Assembly: GCA_947564465.1 (NCBI GenBank)
Contig: CANOCV010000019.1
Span: 1-52,196 of the forward strand
Direction: 5' to 3'
DNA from: an uncultured Roseburia sp.
GTDB lineage: Bacteria > Bacillota > Clostridia > Lachnospirales > Lachnospiraceae
DNA: 52,196 nt
Below the pieces are notes generated by a model that searched no databases, was not told the origin of the DNA, and saw only the letters and a list, made by a program, of their open reading frames with translations. Shown piece after piece: positions 40,036 to 48,758 of the stretch; within the stretch, counting starts at the first letter, position 1, and every line of letters starts with the position of its first letter. Made by a program: the position numbers and the translations under genes.

Positions 40036-42072
40036 CTACTTCTTTACTTTTACAGTCTGAACCTTACTCCATGTACCGTATTTATTTATCTTTTTTCCGT
40101 TTACCTGTACAACCTGGTATGGCCTTATGCGGACATAATATTTTCTCCCTCTCACCGCCTTTTTTACCGTCTTTGAAGTCGTAGTATTCTTTTTTACCAT
40201 AACCGCCTTCGCCTTTTTGAACTTCTTATTGGCGGAATACTGGATCTGATAACCCTTTACATTTTTTACTTTTTTCCATTTCACCGTAAACTGTGATGCT
40301 TTCTTTGATTTTACAGAGTTTATCACCACCTTTTTTTCTGCCGGGGACGGCTCTTTTATCGGCTCATCCTGCCCGGTTGCAGGCTTATTGTTTGTCTGCT
40401 GCTGGTTTCCATTGTCAGTTTTTGGCATATCCGGTTCTTTTCCATCAGTAACAGAAGGGTTTTCCGGCTTAGTCATTTCCTCACTGTCCGAAGCAGGGTC
40501 TTTACTTGGCTCTTTAATATCTGTATCTTTCTGGTTTTCATCATCTTCAATATCTTCCTCTGTGACAGTAAGCACAAAAGATTTTTTCCAAAGGGTTCCA
40601 TCATCATCTAAGGTTACGGTTATCGTCGCGGTTCCGGCGGAAAGGGCTTTCACATTTAATGCATTGCTAAAAGAACGAAATGTGTTTTCCCACGGGAAAT
40701 CATCTTCTATCTTCTCAACAACCGCCACATCCGGGTTGCTGCTTTCAAACGTGATGTTTGTTGCGTTCAGGCTGTATCCGGCTGTACATGCATCAAAAAA
40801 GTTTTCCTCACCACAGGTTAAACGCATGCTTTCTAATGGTTCATCATTCTTCTCCCAAAATACACCATAACTTTCCTCATCCTTAGTATACCCAACCAGC
40901 CAGAAATCTTTAATCGGCTCATTTACCCGCACATGCAGCGTAATACTGTGCCCGCTTTCATCCGTTCCGACAAACGTTGTCATCCCCAGTTTTGGCCACT
41001 CCGGTGCCTGGATCATAGGGTAAATGTCTGCCTTTGGCATAAACGAGTAGCCATTGGTCTTATATTCCAGGTAAGTAAGATACGCGCTTTCTCCGTCTTC
41101 TAACTTCCATGTAACATTATCTGTTGTATTTGACGGATACAGACAATACGCATCCCGGAGCAAAAACCTTTCTCCTGGCGCAAGCGTAATCTGTTTCTCT
41201 GTTGTTCCGTCGGCAAAAGTAAGGCGTTCCGTCGGTGTTACATAAGCCGCCCGTTCCTCCTCCGTTAAGCTTTCCAGGCTGACAATTAGCTCTGAAGCGT
41301 ATTCCGGTTCATATTTCGTATAATCCCTATCATCAACCCACTGAACATACTTCGGGATCTGTTCTGCCAGCGCATCGCTTCTTACAACAATCTTCGACCC
41401 TTCTTCTAAATTATAAAAACAATCTGACAAAAACAAATGCGGAAGCTGGTCGGATGCAAATATAATCTCTGCCTGGGTGCCGAAAAAGCTTCTATGAGAG
41501 CAATTCCAAACTGATTCCGGAACGATAATCCGCCGCAGGTTCTGGCTTTTATAAAACGCTACATCGCCTATATCAAATGTTGTTTGCGGGATGCGGTAAG
41601 TTTCACCGGCCTTTGCTTCCGGATATGCCAAAAGGACTTCGGACATATTCACGGCATTACTCATAAAAAGTACGCCGTCCTGGTCCCAAAATACCGGGTT
41701 CTCTTTATCCACATAAATTGCCTTAAGCTGCGGCATGTCAGTAAACAACCCTTCCATATACCGCCGGTCTGTTACCGTCTTTGGGATATAAACAGCTTCA
41801 ATACCTGAACTGTTCCACTCATCAAACATGCCGCAAAGGGATACTACTTCTAACCCATTGCCAATTGTCTCCGGGATATGGATTTCTTTATCGGTTCCAT
41901 AATAAGAAATAAGCTGCGCCTGTGTAAGTTCTTCATTTACCAGGTATCCAAAATCCCCATCCCGGAATCCCCTGGTTTCCTCTTCCGAAACACTGTTTTC
42001 TGCAAACACATTTTCCGGTATTCCTGCCAAAATTACTATGCTAATAAGCAATGCAAAAATTCTTTTTTTCAT
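40036..42072 (-). CDS. Secreted leucine-rich/Ig-like/FN3-like surface protein
   Basis: A 678-aa exported protein. The signal peptide (about 1-25) ends VFA-EN. Residues about 27-250 resemble BspA-type leucine-rich repeats (AVYIPKTVTDRRYMEGLF, QLKAIYVDKENPVFW, NLRRIIVPESVW). Residues about 265-510 are beta-rich and contain a Big_2-like module (ITFESSNPDVAVVEKIE and ALSAGTATITVTLDD). A Pro/Asp/Lys-rich linker (about 515-590) leads to a C-terminal FN3-like module (about 593-678, FTVKWKKVKNVKGYQIQYSA and YYVRIRPYQVV). No LPxTG or other anchor is visible, so retention at the surface may rely on the basic FN3 part. A near-consensus promoter and GGGGGT lie before the ATG. Confidence 0.85.
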   Translation of the reverse strand: MKKRIFALLISIVILAGIPENVFAENSVSEEETRGFRDGDFGYLVNEELTQAQLISYYGTDKEIHIPETIGNGLEVVSLCGMFDEWNSSGIEAVYIPKTVTDRRYMEGLFTDMPQLKAIYVDKENPVFWDQDGVLFMSNAVNMSEVLLAYPEAKAGETYRIPQTTFDIGDVAFYKSQNLRRIIVPESVWNCSHRSFFGTQAEIIFASDQLPHLFLSDCFYNLEEGSKIVVRSDALAEQIPKYVQWVDDRDYTKYEPEYASELIVSLESLTEEERAAYVTPTERLTFADGTTEKQITLAPGERFLLRDAYCLYPSNTTDNVTWKLEDGESAYLTYLEYKTNGYSFMPKADIYPMIQAPEWPKLGMTTFVGTDESGHSITLHVRVNEPIKDFWLVGYTKDEESYGVFWEKNDEPLESMRLTCGEENFFDACTAGYSLNATNITFESSNPDVAVVEKIEDDFPWENTFRSFSNALNVKALSAGTATITVTLDDDGTLWKKSFVLTVTEEDIEDDENQKDTDIKEPSKDPASDSEEMTKPENPSVTDGKEPDMPKTDNGNQQQTNNKPATGQDEPIKEPSPAEKKVVINSVKSKKASQFTVKWKKVKNVKGYQIQYSANKKFKKAKAVMVKKNTTTSKTVKKAVRGRKYYVRIRPYQVVQVNGKKINKYGTWSKVQTVKVKK

Positions 42073-42110
42073 GCCGCTACCCCCAAAAATCCTTTATCTT
42101 TGATAAATTT

Positions 42111-42139
42111 ATTATACCATAAATTACCATTTTTTTCAA
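42111..42139 (-). promoter_or_regulatory. Near-consensus promoter of the surface-protein gene
   Basis: On the minus strand TTGAAA (42134-42139), a 17-bp spacer and a perfect TATAAT (42111-42116), 38 bp before the ATG. It is the best promoter seen in the element, so this gene need not depend on the upstream pilus operon. Confidence 0.85.
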
Positions 42140-42189
42140 TAGAATGCCTCCCATTTTTCCTTTATTTTCAAGGGTTTGCGGCTTTTCAC
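42136..42189 (-). CDS. Possible 17-residue leader peptide
   Basis: In the 153-bp gap between two secreted-protein genes a GTG at 42189 follows AAGGAGGGAG and opens a 17-codon frame (VKSRKPLKIKEKWEAFY) that ends with TGA inside the -35 box of the next promoter. The very strong ribosome site suggests translation, but the size and lack of comparison leave it uncertain. Confidence 0.35.
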   Translation of the reverse strand: MKSRKPLKIKEKWEAFY

Positions 42190-42225
42190 CTCCCTCCTTT
42201 TAAAACAGGTTTTCCAGGCAGGGAC

Positions 42226-45200
42226 CTATTTTATCCGGTTTGCAGCAAACTTTTTTAAGAAGTTGGAAAGCGCATTTTCTTCCCGTATGTTTCCAACGCC
42301 GTGCGCTTCAATCCATTCCTGTACGGCAAGGACATCCTCATGCGAGAACTGCCATACCTGTTCCGGCTCTGTCTCCCAGGTTCCGCTCCCCGGCTTTTCA
42401 AATGTCACATTGGTTCCAAGTGCCGTACTGGTATATGTCTCGGTATTTTTTTTCCGGTTATTCAAGACCGCCTGGAGCTGCGTATTGTATTCCGGGTTCA
42501 CTCTCCAGATCGAATCCGCATCCAGGGTGTTTAAGTGTTTCTTGCTGATGAACCTTACTTTTCCTTTCTCAACATCCCTGGCCGTCGTATCCACGATATA
42601 GACCGTAACCCGGTAGCGCGTCTCATTTCCCACGGAATCAATTGCGCGGTAAGTTTCGGTCACGGAACCGCTTCCTGTAAATGTAGTAAAATCCTCCGGT
42701 GAATAGTCCCACACGTCAAATGTCGTTTCCCTGGCATTGTCAATGCCGCGCTTTAATTCCCCTTTCTCATTTCCGCCCCGCTTCTCTTCCTCATCATATG
42801 CATGTGCCTTGCTAAGCAGCTCATCCTCTGTGATATAACCGCCCTGCGCCTCCGTTAAAGTGTAATACAGGTCATAAGCTTCAATTGTTGGGCCATAATC
42901 CCATACCAGCTCTAAATTGATGCAGTCACGCCCGCTTTCCGCAGGCTGCCCGGCTCCTTTTGTTGCCGTCTCGGATACAAGCGTGGCGGTGTCCTCTTTT
43001 GGATAATCCCCGAAAGAAGCGCACGGTGTACCTTTGGTCACGGCATTTGCTCTCTGTGCTCTTGAATAAAGATCATTCATTTCAGCAATATCGCCAAGCG
43101 AGTAACTTCTATTGCTTTCTTCACTGCCGGCAAACTTCCATTTCGCTGCTGTCGCCGTCACCTTCTGTTTTACAGTCTCACCAGTGTCTTCATTTACAAA
43201 AGCCTCCTTTTCTTTATTCTTTTTAAAATGCGCTTCGCCGTTTTCCTCCTGGTTATCATACAGTGTATATGTCCCGGCCTTGGATATGCCTTTGTTCTCT
43301 TCGCCACAGTCTAAGATATCTTCCCCGGCATCCTGTTCCCCGCCAAGGTAAGCGATATCGCAGTTGCTTTCCCACTGCGCGCATATAATGATGCTGTGGT
43401 TTTCTTTGTAGAAATAAACGTCTGAAAATTCAAGTACATTTCCTGTTTCTGCCACTTTACCCTTCCAGCCTGCAAAAAGATAGGTTGATGCGTGCGGCTC
43501 GGTCGGGAAATACGGGTTTTGTGCATGTAACGTCCCGTTCGGCAACCATATGTTTTCACACCAGTATTTTTTCTGCTCCTCCGGGAAATTCGCAATGCCG
43601 TATCCCAGCTTCTTTTCCGCCTCTGTGGGATCAGGGTCAGCCTGGTATGATACCGTATATACATTGCTGACCACAATGTCTTTATCCGAGATATTCTGCT
43701 TCTTCTCTTCAAGGGCGTCTTTATCCATGCCGTCGCCGGCGCGGAGGATGCCCCCATTTGAAAGCGCAAAACGGCATGCGCCGTCTTTATCATAATACAA
43801 TGCGTCAGACCCCTTCTTAGTTCCATACGCCGCTTCCGCTACAATACGCCCAATATCACCTTTCTCTTCACTGTCCCGGTCTTCACCGCTTATCTTATCA
43901 ACTTTATTCCCTTTTTCATTATACAATACAATCTTTGCCACAAGGCCGTTTGTGGAAAGGGCGTCTTTTACAGTAATCACTTTATCTTTTGCCAAAAACA
44001 CTTCATTGTCCTCTGCTACCACTGCCGCTTTTGACATATAAAAAGTCCCGCCCTGATGTACTCCTTTTTCATTCTTCGTAATATTCCCACCTGTCAGGTC
44101 AAATACGCCGGAATTGTAAACACCGGTGTTATTTTCCGCAATCGTTCCGCCCGCCATGGTAACGGTTCCGGCATTTTTTATTCCCATTCCCTTACCGTTA
44201 TGGATCTTGGCGTTGCCCCATATTTTTACAGTCCCGGCCTTATTGTCAATTCCATTTTCCAGGCAGTTTTTAATTTCCGCATAATCACACAAGGACACGG
44301 TCTGCGCGAAACTTCCGGTATCATAACGCCCTGTACCTGTATTGCAGATCCCCGTCTTAATATGGTAACCGTTGTCCGCATGGCTTCCTATTCCTGTCAC
44401 AGTATATTCGCCTGCCACATATAAACCGCCGCACACAAGCGTCCCGGTGTTTTCAATCCCGCTTTCCGCGTCCTCTGCACATAAAACCAGGGTGTCCGCA
44501 AAAGACGCTCCTGCCGATTTCGCCCCGATATAAAGCCTTCCGGCATTTTTTACCACTGCGGGTGTCTTGTAAGAGAAAAAACTGTTCGTGCCATTCGCGG
44601 ATGTAAACGTCGCATTTCCGGTGTTCTCCAGGCACGGCGCGTTTGCCGCGTATGCCAAAAGGCCGCCTGCCGTCAGGGTGCCGCTGTTTTTCACGCAGCC
44701 GCTATAATTTGCGCTTGCCGAATAATTCCCTGCACCCGAATACGAATACATGCCAACCATAAAGTTCCCGTTTACCTGGCAGGTTCCGGCATTGGTCAAT
44801 CCATACCCGGCATTCCCGTAAACCGCGCCGCCTGTAAACACTGCCGTCCCGCCGTTATAGATCCCGCCGCCTGTTGCCTGCGCCGCGTTCCCGTTGCCAT
44901 AGATACTGCCTTTTTCCATGCAAAGCGTCCCGCTGCCGTTGTTTAAAATCCCATACGTCGCATTATTGCGGACTACCGTTGTCCCGCTTAAAGTCACGCT
45001 TCCTGAGTTCCATACTCCCGCTGCCGCGTTGCCATAGATATTCCCGCCGCTGATCACGGCTGTGCCGCTTGAGGAAGCGTTACTGTTTACCGCTATGCCG
45101 GAGGTATTCGTATTGCTGTGTATCTCCCCGCCGCGCATATCCAGCTTTCCGTTTGATGCAACAAATAGAGCCCCGATCCCTCCGCTGTTATGCGAAATCG

Positions 45201-46872
45201 TTCCGCCCGAAAACGTCATGGTATTGCCGCCGGACTGCGAGATTGCAGCTCCCGAATCCCCCGCCGTATTTCCGTCTGTGTCCCTGCCGCCGCCAAAGAG
45301 GCCGCCGCTTACCAAAAGGGTTCCGGAAGAACGGACGGCTCCGCCGGATTTTGCGCTGTTCCTTACAAACTGTCCGCCGCTTATGGAAGTGGTTGTTTGT
45401 GTGGCGACCGCCCCTCCATGCATTGCGGCCGTATTCCCGTCAAAGATGCCGTTTTCAATTACAAAGCCGGATGCATTTGACGAGGCGTAAATTCCCCCGC
45501 CGCCAAACTCATTCGTTGTGGTTGTGGAAACATTGCGGCTGATGGTTGGTGCTGTGCTTGCCGTTCCGATGTTTAAGATTCCCCTTGTAGATAAGAAGAT
45601 TCCCCCTCCACGCGGAGCAGTATTTTCTGTAATTGTTCCGCCCACAACATTCAGTCTGCCCGTTTCCGTGCTCTTTGCTCCATAAAGGTGGACTGCGCCG
45701 CCATGCTTGGTGGCCGCATTCTTGCTGAGCGTCCCTCCGGATATGGTTACGTTTCCGCTAATAATTCCAATGCCGCCCGCGAAATCCGCCGTATTTCCAC
45801 TGAATACATTGCCACCGGAAGTAAAATTTCCTCCAATGGTGCCGCCCGTCATGACAAAGTTTCCATAAACGACAACCCCGCCGCCGTTCCCGGTTGTATC
45901 ATTCTGTTCTTTTGTACTCTGTGCCGTCCTATTCCCTACAATCTGTCCGCCCGTCATAAAAAAACTTGCGCCGGACTGCACCGACACGCCGCCGCCGTTT
46001 AACGCGGCTGACTGCTCTATGACGCCGCCTGTCATGTAAAAAGTTCCGGAATTTACCCGGATGCATCCCCCGTCACCCGACAAAACATCCGGGTTATCCG
46101 GGTCCTTTAAAAACTTATTCCAGCCCAGGTACCCGGCTGTTAAGTTTAGTGTGCCGCCGTCCACGGTCAAAAGCGGCGCACCCGCATACATGGTGGACTG
46201 CCTGCCCCTGATAGAGAGGAGCGTCTTTGCACCCGTTGACGCATTCACCGCGGAACTTGCTTCTATCGTCAATGTCCCTTTCACACTGAACAAAGAGCCT
46301 CCCACAAACGTTGTGGAACGCGTAATGCTGTAATTTCCGCTGCTCTGCGGGAAAATTGCCACTGTCCTGCCGCTTGGTATCGTGATTGTGCTGTTTGCGT
46401 TTATATCCCCGTCTATGCGGATTCTAGTTGCTCCGTTTTCCACTGCGCTTTTTACCTGGCTCCAAGTCGTACATCCGGTAACGGTACTGGCCGCTCCATG
46501 CGCTACACTTTTGTGTTCAACATCTTCAACCGCTTTTATTATTTCTTTTTGGGTAAAAGATGTGTCTTTTGGTTCTTTATTTTCTTTTGATTCTTTTTCA
46601 CTGTTTTCCCGTTCAAGTGGGAAATCGTTTGTTTTTTGTTCTGTCTGGTCTAATATTGTTTCATCGCTTACACCTTCTGTTTCCAGCACATTTTCTAAAA
46701 TTTCTGCTTTAACCTCTTCGGTATCCTCGGCTGGTTCTGTGTCCTTAACCTCTTCACCAAACGTTTCACTAGAAAATTCTCCGCTTTCGGTCAATATGTT
46801 TTCACTGGCCGATACAACAGATGTTAAGGTTAAGCTGCATGTCAATAATAAAACAATCAAATTTCGTTTCAT
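42226..46872 (-). CDS. Giant secreted beta-helix adhesin
   Basis: A 1548-aa exported protein. The signal peptide (about 1-24) ends VVSA-SEN, and a 95-residue acidic linker follows. From about 130 to 960 there is a right-handed beta-helix built of about 25 short repeats of the form GGxx-x-GGTI-x-x-N (for example GGCIRVNSGTFYMTGGVIEQ, GGAVHLYGAKSTETG, GGGIFLSTRGILNIG). InlB B-repeat-like residues (about 1090-1180, YLFAGWKGKVAETG, then IIICAQWE) and a C-terminal region of about 370 residues with Ig-like features follow (ETYRAIDSVGNETRYRVTVY). No sorting signal is visible. I start at the ATG 46872, because GGAGGGA stands six bases before it. It follows the TadE-like gene by 18 bp and is part of the pilus operon. 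GC content is clearly higher than in the transfer genes. Confidence 0.88.
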   Translation of the reverse strand: MKRNLIVLLLTCSLTLTSVVSASENILTESGEFSSETFGEEVKDTEPAEDTEEVKAEILENVLETEGVSDETILDQTEQKTNDFPLERENSEKESKENKEPKDTSFTQKEIIKAVEDVEHKSVAHGAASTVTGCTTWSQVKSAVENGATRIRIDGDINANSTITIPSGRTVAIFPQSSGNYSITRSTTFVGGSLFSVKGTLTIEASSAVNASTGAKTLLSIRGRQSTMYAGAPLLTVDGGTLNLTAGYLGWNKFLKDPDNPDVLSGDGGCIRVNSGTFYMTGGVIEQSAALNGGGVSVQSGASFFMTGGQIVGNRTAQSTKEQNDTTGNGGGVVVYGNFVMTGGTIGGNFTSGGNVFSGNTADFAGGIGIISGNVTISGGTLSKNAATKHGGAVHLYGAKSTETGRLNVVGGTITENTAPRGGGIFLSTRGILNIGTASTAPTISRNVSTTTTNEFGGGGIYASSNASGFVIENGIFDGNTAAMHGGAVATQTTTSISGGQFVRNSAKSGGAVRSSGTLLVSGGLFGGGRDTDGNTAGDSGAAISQSGGNTMTFSGGTISHNSGGIGALFVASNGKLDMRGGEIHSNTNTSGIAVNSNASSSGTAVISGGNIYGNAAAGVWNSGSVTLSGTTVVRNNATYGILNNGSGTLCMEKGSIYGNGNAAQATGGGIYNGGTAVFTGGAVYGNAGYGLTNAGTCQVNGNFMVGMYSYSGAGNYSASANYSGCVKNSGTLTAGGLLAYAANAPCLENTGNATFTSANGTNSFFSYKTPAVVKNAGRLYIGAKSAGASFADTLVLCAEDAESGIENTGTLVCGGLYVAGEYTVTGIGSHADNGYHIKTGICNTGTGRYDTGSFAQTVSLCDYAEIKNCLENGIDNKAGTVKIWGNAKIHNGKGMGIKNAGTVTMAGGTIAENNTGVYNSGVFDLTGGNITKNEKGVHQGGTFYMSKAAVVAEDNEVFLAKDKVITVKDALSTNGLVAKIVLYNEKGNKVDKISGEDRDSEEKGDIGRIVAEAAYGTKKGSDALYYDKDGACRFALSNGGILRAGDGMDKDALEEKKQNISDKDIVVSNVYTVSYQADPDPTEAEKKLGYGIANFPEEQKKYWCENIWLPNGTLHAQNPYFPTEPHASTYLFAGWKGKVAETGNVLEFSDVYFYKENHSIIICAQWESNCDIAYLGGEQDAGEDILDCGEENKGISKAGTYTLYDNQEENGEAHFKKNKEKEAFVNEDTGETVKQKVTATAAKWKFAGSEESNRSYSLGDIAEMNDLYSRAQRANAVTKGTPCASFGDYPKEDTATLVSETATKGAGQPAESGRDCINLELVWDYGPTIEAYDLYYTLTEAQGGYITEDELLSKAHAYDEEEKRGGNEKGELKRGIDNARETTFDVWDYSPEDFTTFTGSGSVTETYRAIDSVGNETRYRVTVYIVDTTARDVEKGKVRFISKKHLNTLDADSIWRVNPEYNTQLQAVLNNRKKNTETYTSTALGTNVTFEKPGSGTWETEPEQVWQFSHEDVLAVQEWIEAHGVGNIREENALSNFLKKFAANRIK

Positions 46873-46890
46873 ATGCATTCCCTCCGCTGC

Positions 46891-47517
46891 TTAATCATCT
46901 TTAAAAACTGCATAAAATGACATATCTGTGTCTATCTGCTGTGCATTTCCAATCACCTCTCCTTCCGCATTTTTCCAACACTGGAATATTTTTCCTTCAA
47001 GTTGAGGGTTCGACGGTACCGTTATCTCATCCCCCGCATCCACATCATATATTTTGTAACAATTTTCATAAGAGCTATCTTCTGACTGCATATCTTCTTT
47101 TGAAAGATAAAAACAGGCCTTACACGGCCTGGCTTTCTCTACTTCCTTCTTGTCAAAAATCACGGTGCGCTGTACACTTACGGTTCCTTCCTTGCCATTG
47201 GGATGTTTATATTTTTCATTTACTTCAACAGAAAGCAGCCCTTTTTCCATATCCTGTTTTAGGATATTTACTGTGATTTCAGAGTCACTCTCATACTGCA
47301 TCAGTAATGCTTCCACAAAATCTGCAACAAACTCATTACTATTGCTTATCTCATACGCATTCTGTTCCATTACATTTTTCAGCGAATCATCAATAGCCGT
47401 AACAAGTGCATTTGTATTTTCATTACTTCTGCTTGCCCGCCCGCTGGTTGTAAGAAATATCATGATGAAACCTACTGCAATAGCCATCAGCATGAACCCC
47501 TTTACTGTTTTTGACAT
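46891..47517 (-). CDS. Single-pass TadE-like protein with InlB B-repeat tail
   Basis: A 208-aa protein. An N-terminal membrane helix (about 6-25, GFMLMAIAVGFIMIFLTTSG) is followed by about 90 residues of polar, helix-then-strand sequence like that of minor pseudopilins (IDDSLKNVMEQNAYEISNSN), a cysteine-containing stretch (CKACFYL, NCYKIY) and a short C-terminal InlB B-repeat-like module (PSNPQLEGKIFQCWKNAEGE, SFYAVFKDD). AGGAGGG precedes the ATG. It follows the Ig-bearing pilin-like gene by 1 bp and precedes the giant adhesin by 18 bp. It probably is a minor pilin or tip protein; this is inferred from the neighbours. Confidence 0.68.
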   Translation of the reverse strand: MSKTVKGFMLMAIAVGFIMIFLTTSGRASRSNENTNALVTAIDDSLKNVMEQNAYEISNSNEFVADFVEALLMQYESDSEITVNILKQDMEKGLLSVEVNEKYKHPNGKEGTVSVQRTVIFDKKEVEKARPCKACFYLSKEDMQSEDSSYENCYKIYDVDAGDEITVPSNPQLEGKIFQCWKNAEGEVIGNAQQIDTDMSFYAVFKDD

Positions 47518-47518
47518 C

Positions 47519-48043
47519 TCATCCCTCCTGTCTTTTACCCGTAACGGGAATATTTACTTCAACCGTCTTTTGTTGGTTGTTGTTATCCGTTGCCGTCACT
47601 GTAACGGTATATGTTCCAATCGCAGCAAAACGGAATGTATCTGTTTCCTTTAAGTCACTCGTAAGCAGTTCCGCGCCTGTACTGTCCCTGATGCTTGTTA
47701 TCCGTATTCTTGTCACTGTGTTTCCCTCACTGTCTTCGCACTTGAAAAAGCTGCTAATGTTCACATCTTTATTAAATACGATGTTCACCTTTCTTCCTGT
47801 CGGATCGTACGGATGAAACTCTACCGTTGGCTTCGTTTTTCCAAGAACTGTACCTGTTACGGCAGAATCCGCAAAAGAAGAATAATCCACGCCATCTGTA
47901 TTTACGTTTTTTGCAAGGATATTCGCAATTCCAAACTTTCCGTTTCCCGCTGGAAGCCCAAAAAAGACAAGCAGGATAAGCCCAATCACAATAGAAAATT
48001 CCAATACAATGTTTGAATACTCTTTTATTACTTTTTTTATCAT
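47519..48043 (-). CDS. Prepilin-like protein with Ig-like ectodomain
   Basis: A 174-aa protein. Its N-terminus MIKKVIKEYSNIVLEFSIVI matches the leader and helix of the three small peptides of this locus, and the membrane helix runs from about 10 to 30. The rest is a beta-rich domain (about 75-165) with FHPYDPTGRKVNIVFNKDVN and then AIGTYTVTVTATDNNNQQKT, like a bacterial Ig fold. GGAGG precedes the ATG at 48043; the longer frame upstream is rejected. It lies 19 bp after the 44-aa peptide gene. The layout suggests a minor pilin carrying an adhesive or structural domain. Confidence 0.7.
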   Translation of the reverse strand: MIKKVIKEYSNIVLEFSIVIGLILLVFFGLPAGNGKFGIANILAKNVNTDGVDYSSFADSAVTGTVLGKTKPTVEFHPYDPTGRKVNIVFNKDVNISSFFKCEDSEGNTVTRIRITSIRDSTGAELLTSDLKETDTFRFAAIGTYTVTVTATDNNNQQKTVEVNIPVTGKRQEG

Positions 48044-48062
48044 CTCTACTTCCTCCGTTTTG

Positions 48063-48197
48063 CTATCCCGCAAACTTAAGGATCATATCATACAGGGGAC
48101 CACTGCTTAAAAACCATTTGAATAACAAAATCACAGCCACCGCCGCGCCAATGCTCAACACATAATCCCCGTATTTACTGATTATATTTTTTATCAT
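48063..48197 (-). CDS. Flp-like mini-pilin, 44 aa
   Basis: A 44-residue peptide, MIKNIISKYGDYVLSIGAAV followed by a hydrophobic stretch to about residue 28, then SSGPLYDMILKFAG. It shares the MIKxIIxxYG leader with 48208-48318 and 51413-51580 and with the Ig-bearing protein at 47519. GGGG upstream of the ATG at 48197 serves as ribosome site. A longer in-frame start has no such site. Size, single helix and location in a Tad-like operon suggest a pilin; the processing enzyme is not in the window. Confidence 0.68.
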   Translation of the reverse strand: MIKNIISKYGDYVLSIGAAVAVILLFKWFLSSGPLYDMILKFAG

Positions 48198-48207
48198 CCA
48201 ATTCCCC

Positions 48208-48318
48208 CTAAAATCCGGATATGCTATACAGCGTCCAAAAGACCATTGCTCCAATACCCGTTCCGATCACAATATAAAGCACGGTTTCCCCAAGTTCTTC
48301 TATTATTTTTTTCAACAT
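48208..48318 (-). CDS. Flp-like mini-pilin, 36 aa
   Basis: A 36-residue peptide, MLKKIIEELGETVLYIVIGT followed by GIGAMVFWTLYSISGF. It is a shorter version of the same leader-plus-helix design as its neighbours: basic start, amphipathic IIEELGE segment, then one membrane helix. AGGCGGC lies upstream of the ATG (48318), a moderate ribosome site. It sits 12 bp after the TadE-like gene at 48331 and 10 bp before the 44-aa peptide. Detection depended on reading the gap by eye, since it is below usual gene-length limits. Confidence 0.62.
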   Translation of the reverse strand: MLKKIIEELGETVLYIVIGTGIGAMVFWTLYSISGF

Positions 48319-48330
48319 TTCTGCCGCCTC

Positions 48331-48714
48331 CTATCTGACAGCAGTACGCAGCGTACGCGGTTTAGATATGTTTAACACAGGTATTGTATAGCTGTAATCC
48401 AATTTTATCTCGGCCATTACAATATCTTTTGCCGCCGTCACCTGACTGCCTCCTCCTGCATAAGAATAGCTCTGCTTATTCCCATCATCGTCATACAAAG
48501 TAATTTTCATCACATAGCCATTCGCCGCGGCCTGGCTTCCACAGGCGTTAATAATTGCTGGCGAAAAATTACTTTCTGAAATTTCCTTGCAGACGTCTGC
48601 CGCATAATCACTCGCTGTATTTAATGCCTGCTGCCCATTTGCAATATCAATGCCAAGATACGTCACCCATGCAAAAATGATTACCGCAATAATTACTCCA
48701 GCAATATGTTTCAT
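48331..48714 (-). CDS. TadE-like minor pilin
   Basis: A 127-aa protein with an N-terminal membrane helix (about 4-22, IAGVIIAVIIFAWVTYLGI) continuing into a helix rich in Ala and polar residues (NGQQALNTASDYAADVCKEI), which is typical of TadE/F and pseudopilin stems. A globular part of about 70 residues follows, with strands such as VMKITLYDDDGNKQSYSYAG and LDYSYTIPVLNI. Two cysteines (near 41 and 58) could pair outside. GGAGGG precedes the ATG. It follows the TadB-like gene by 44 bp. It belongs to the pilus operon and is probably a minor subunit. Confidence 0.72.
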   Translation of the reverse strand: MKHIAGVIIAVIIFAWVTYLGIDIANGQQALNTASDYAADVCKEISESNFSPAIINACGSQAAANGYVMKITLYDDDGNKQSYSYAGGGSQVTAAKDIVMAEIKLDYSYTIPVLNISKPRTLRTAVR

Positions 48715-48758
48715 CTTTTCTTTTCCCTCCTAACAAAATATGGTCAAAATGCCTTGCC

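Noticed and set aside
45062..45542. Plus-strand open frames opposite the beta-helix adhesin
   Set aside because: They come from the high-GC, regular codon pattern of the Gly-rich repeats on the other strand; no ribosome site or family.
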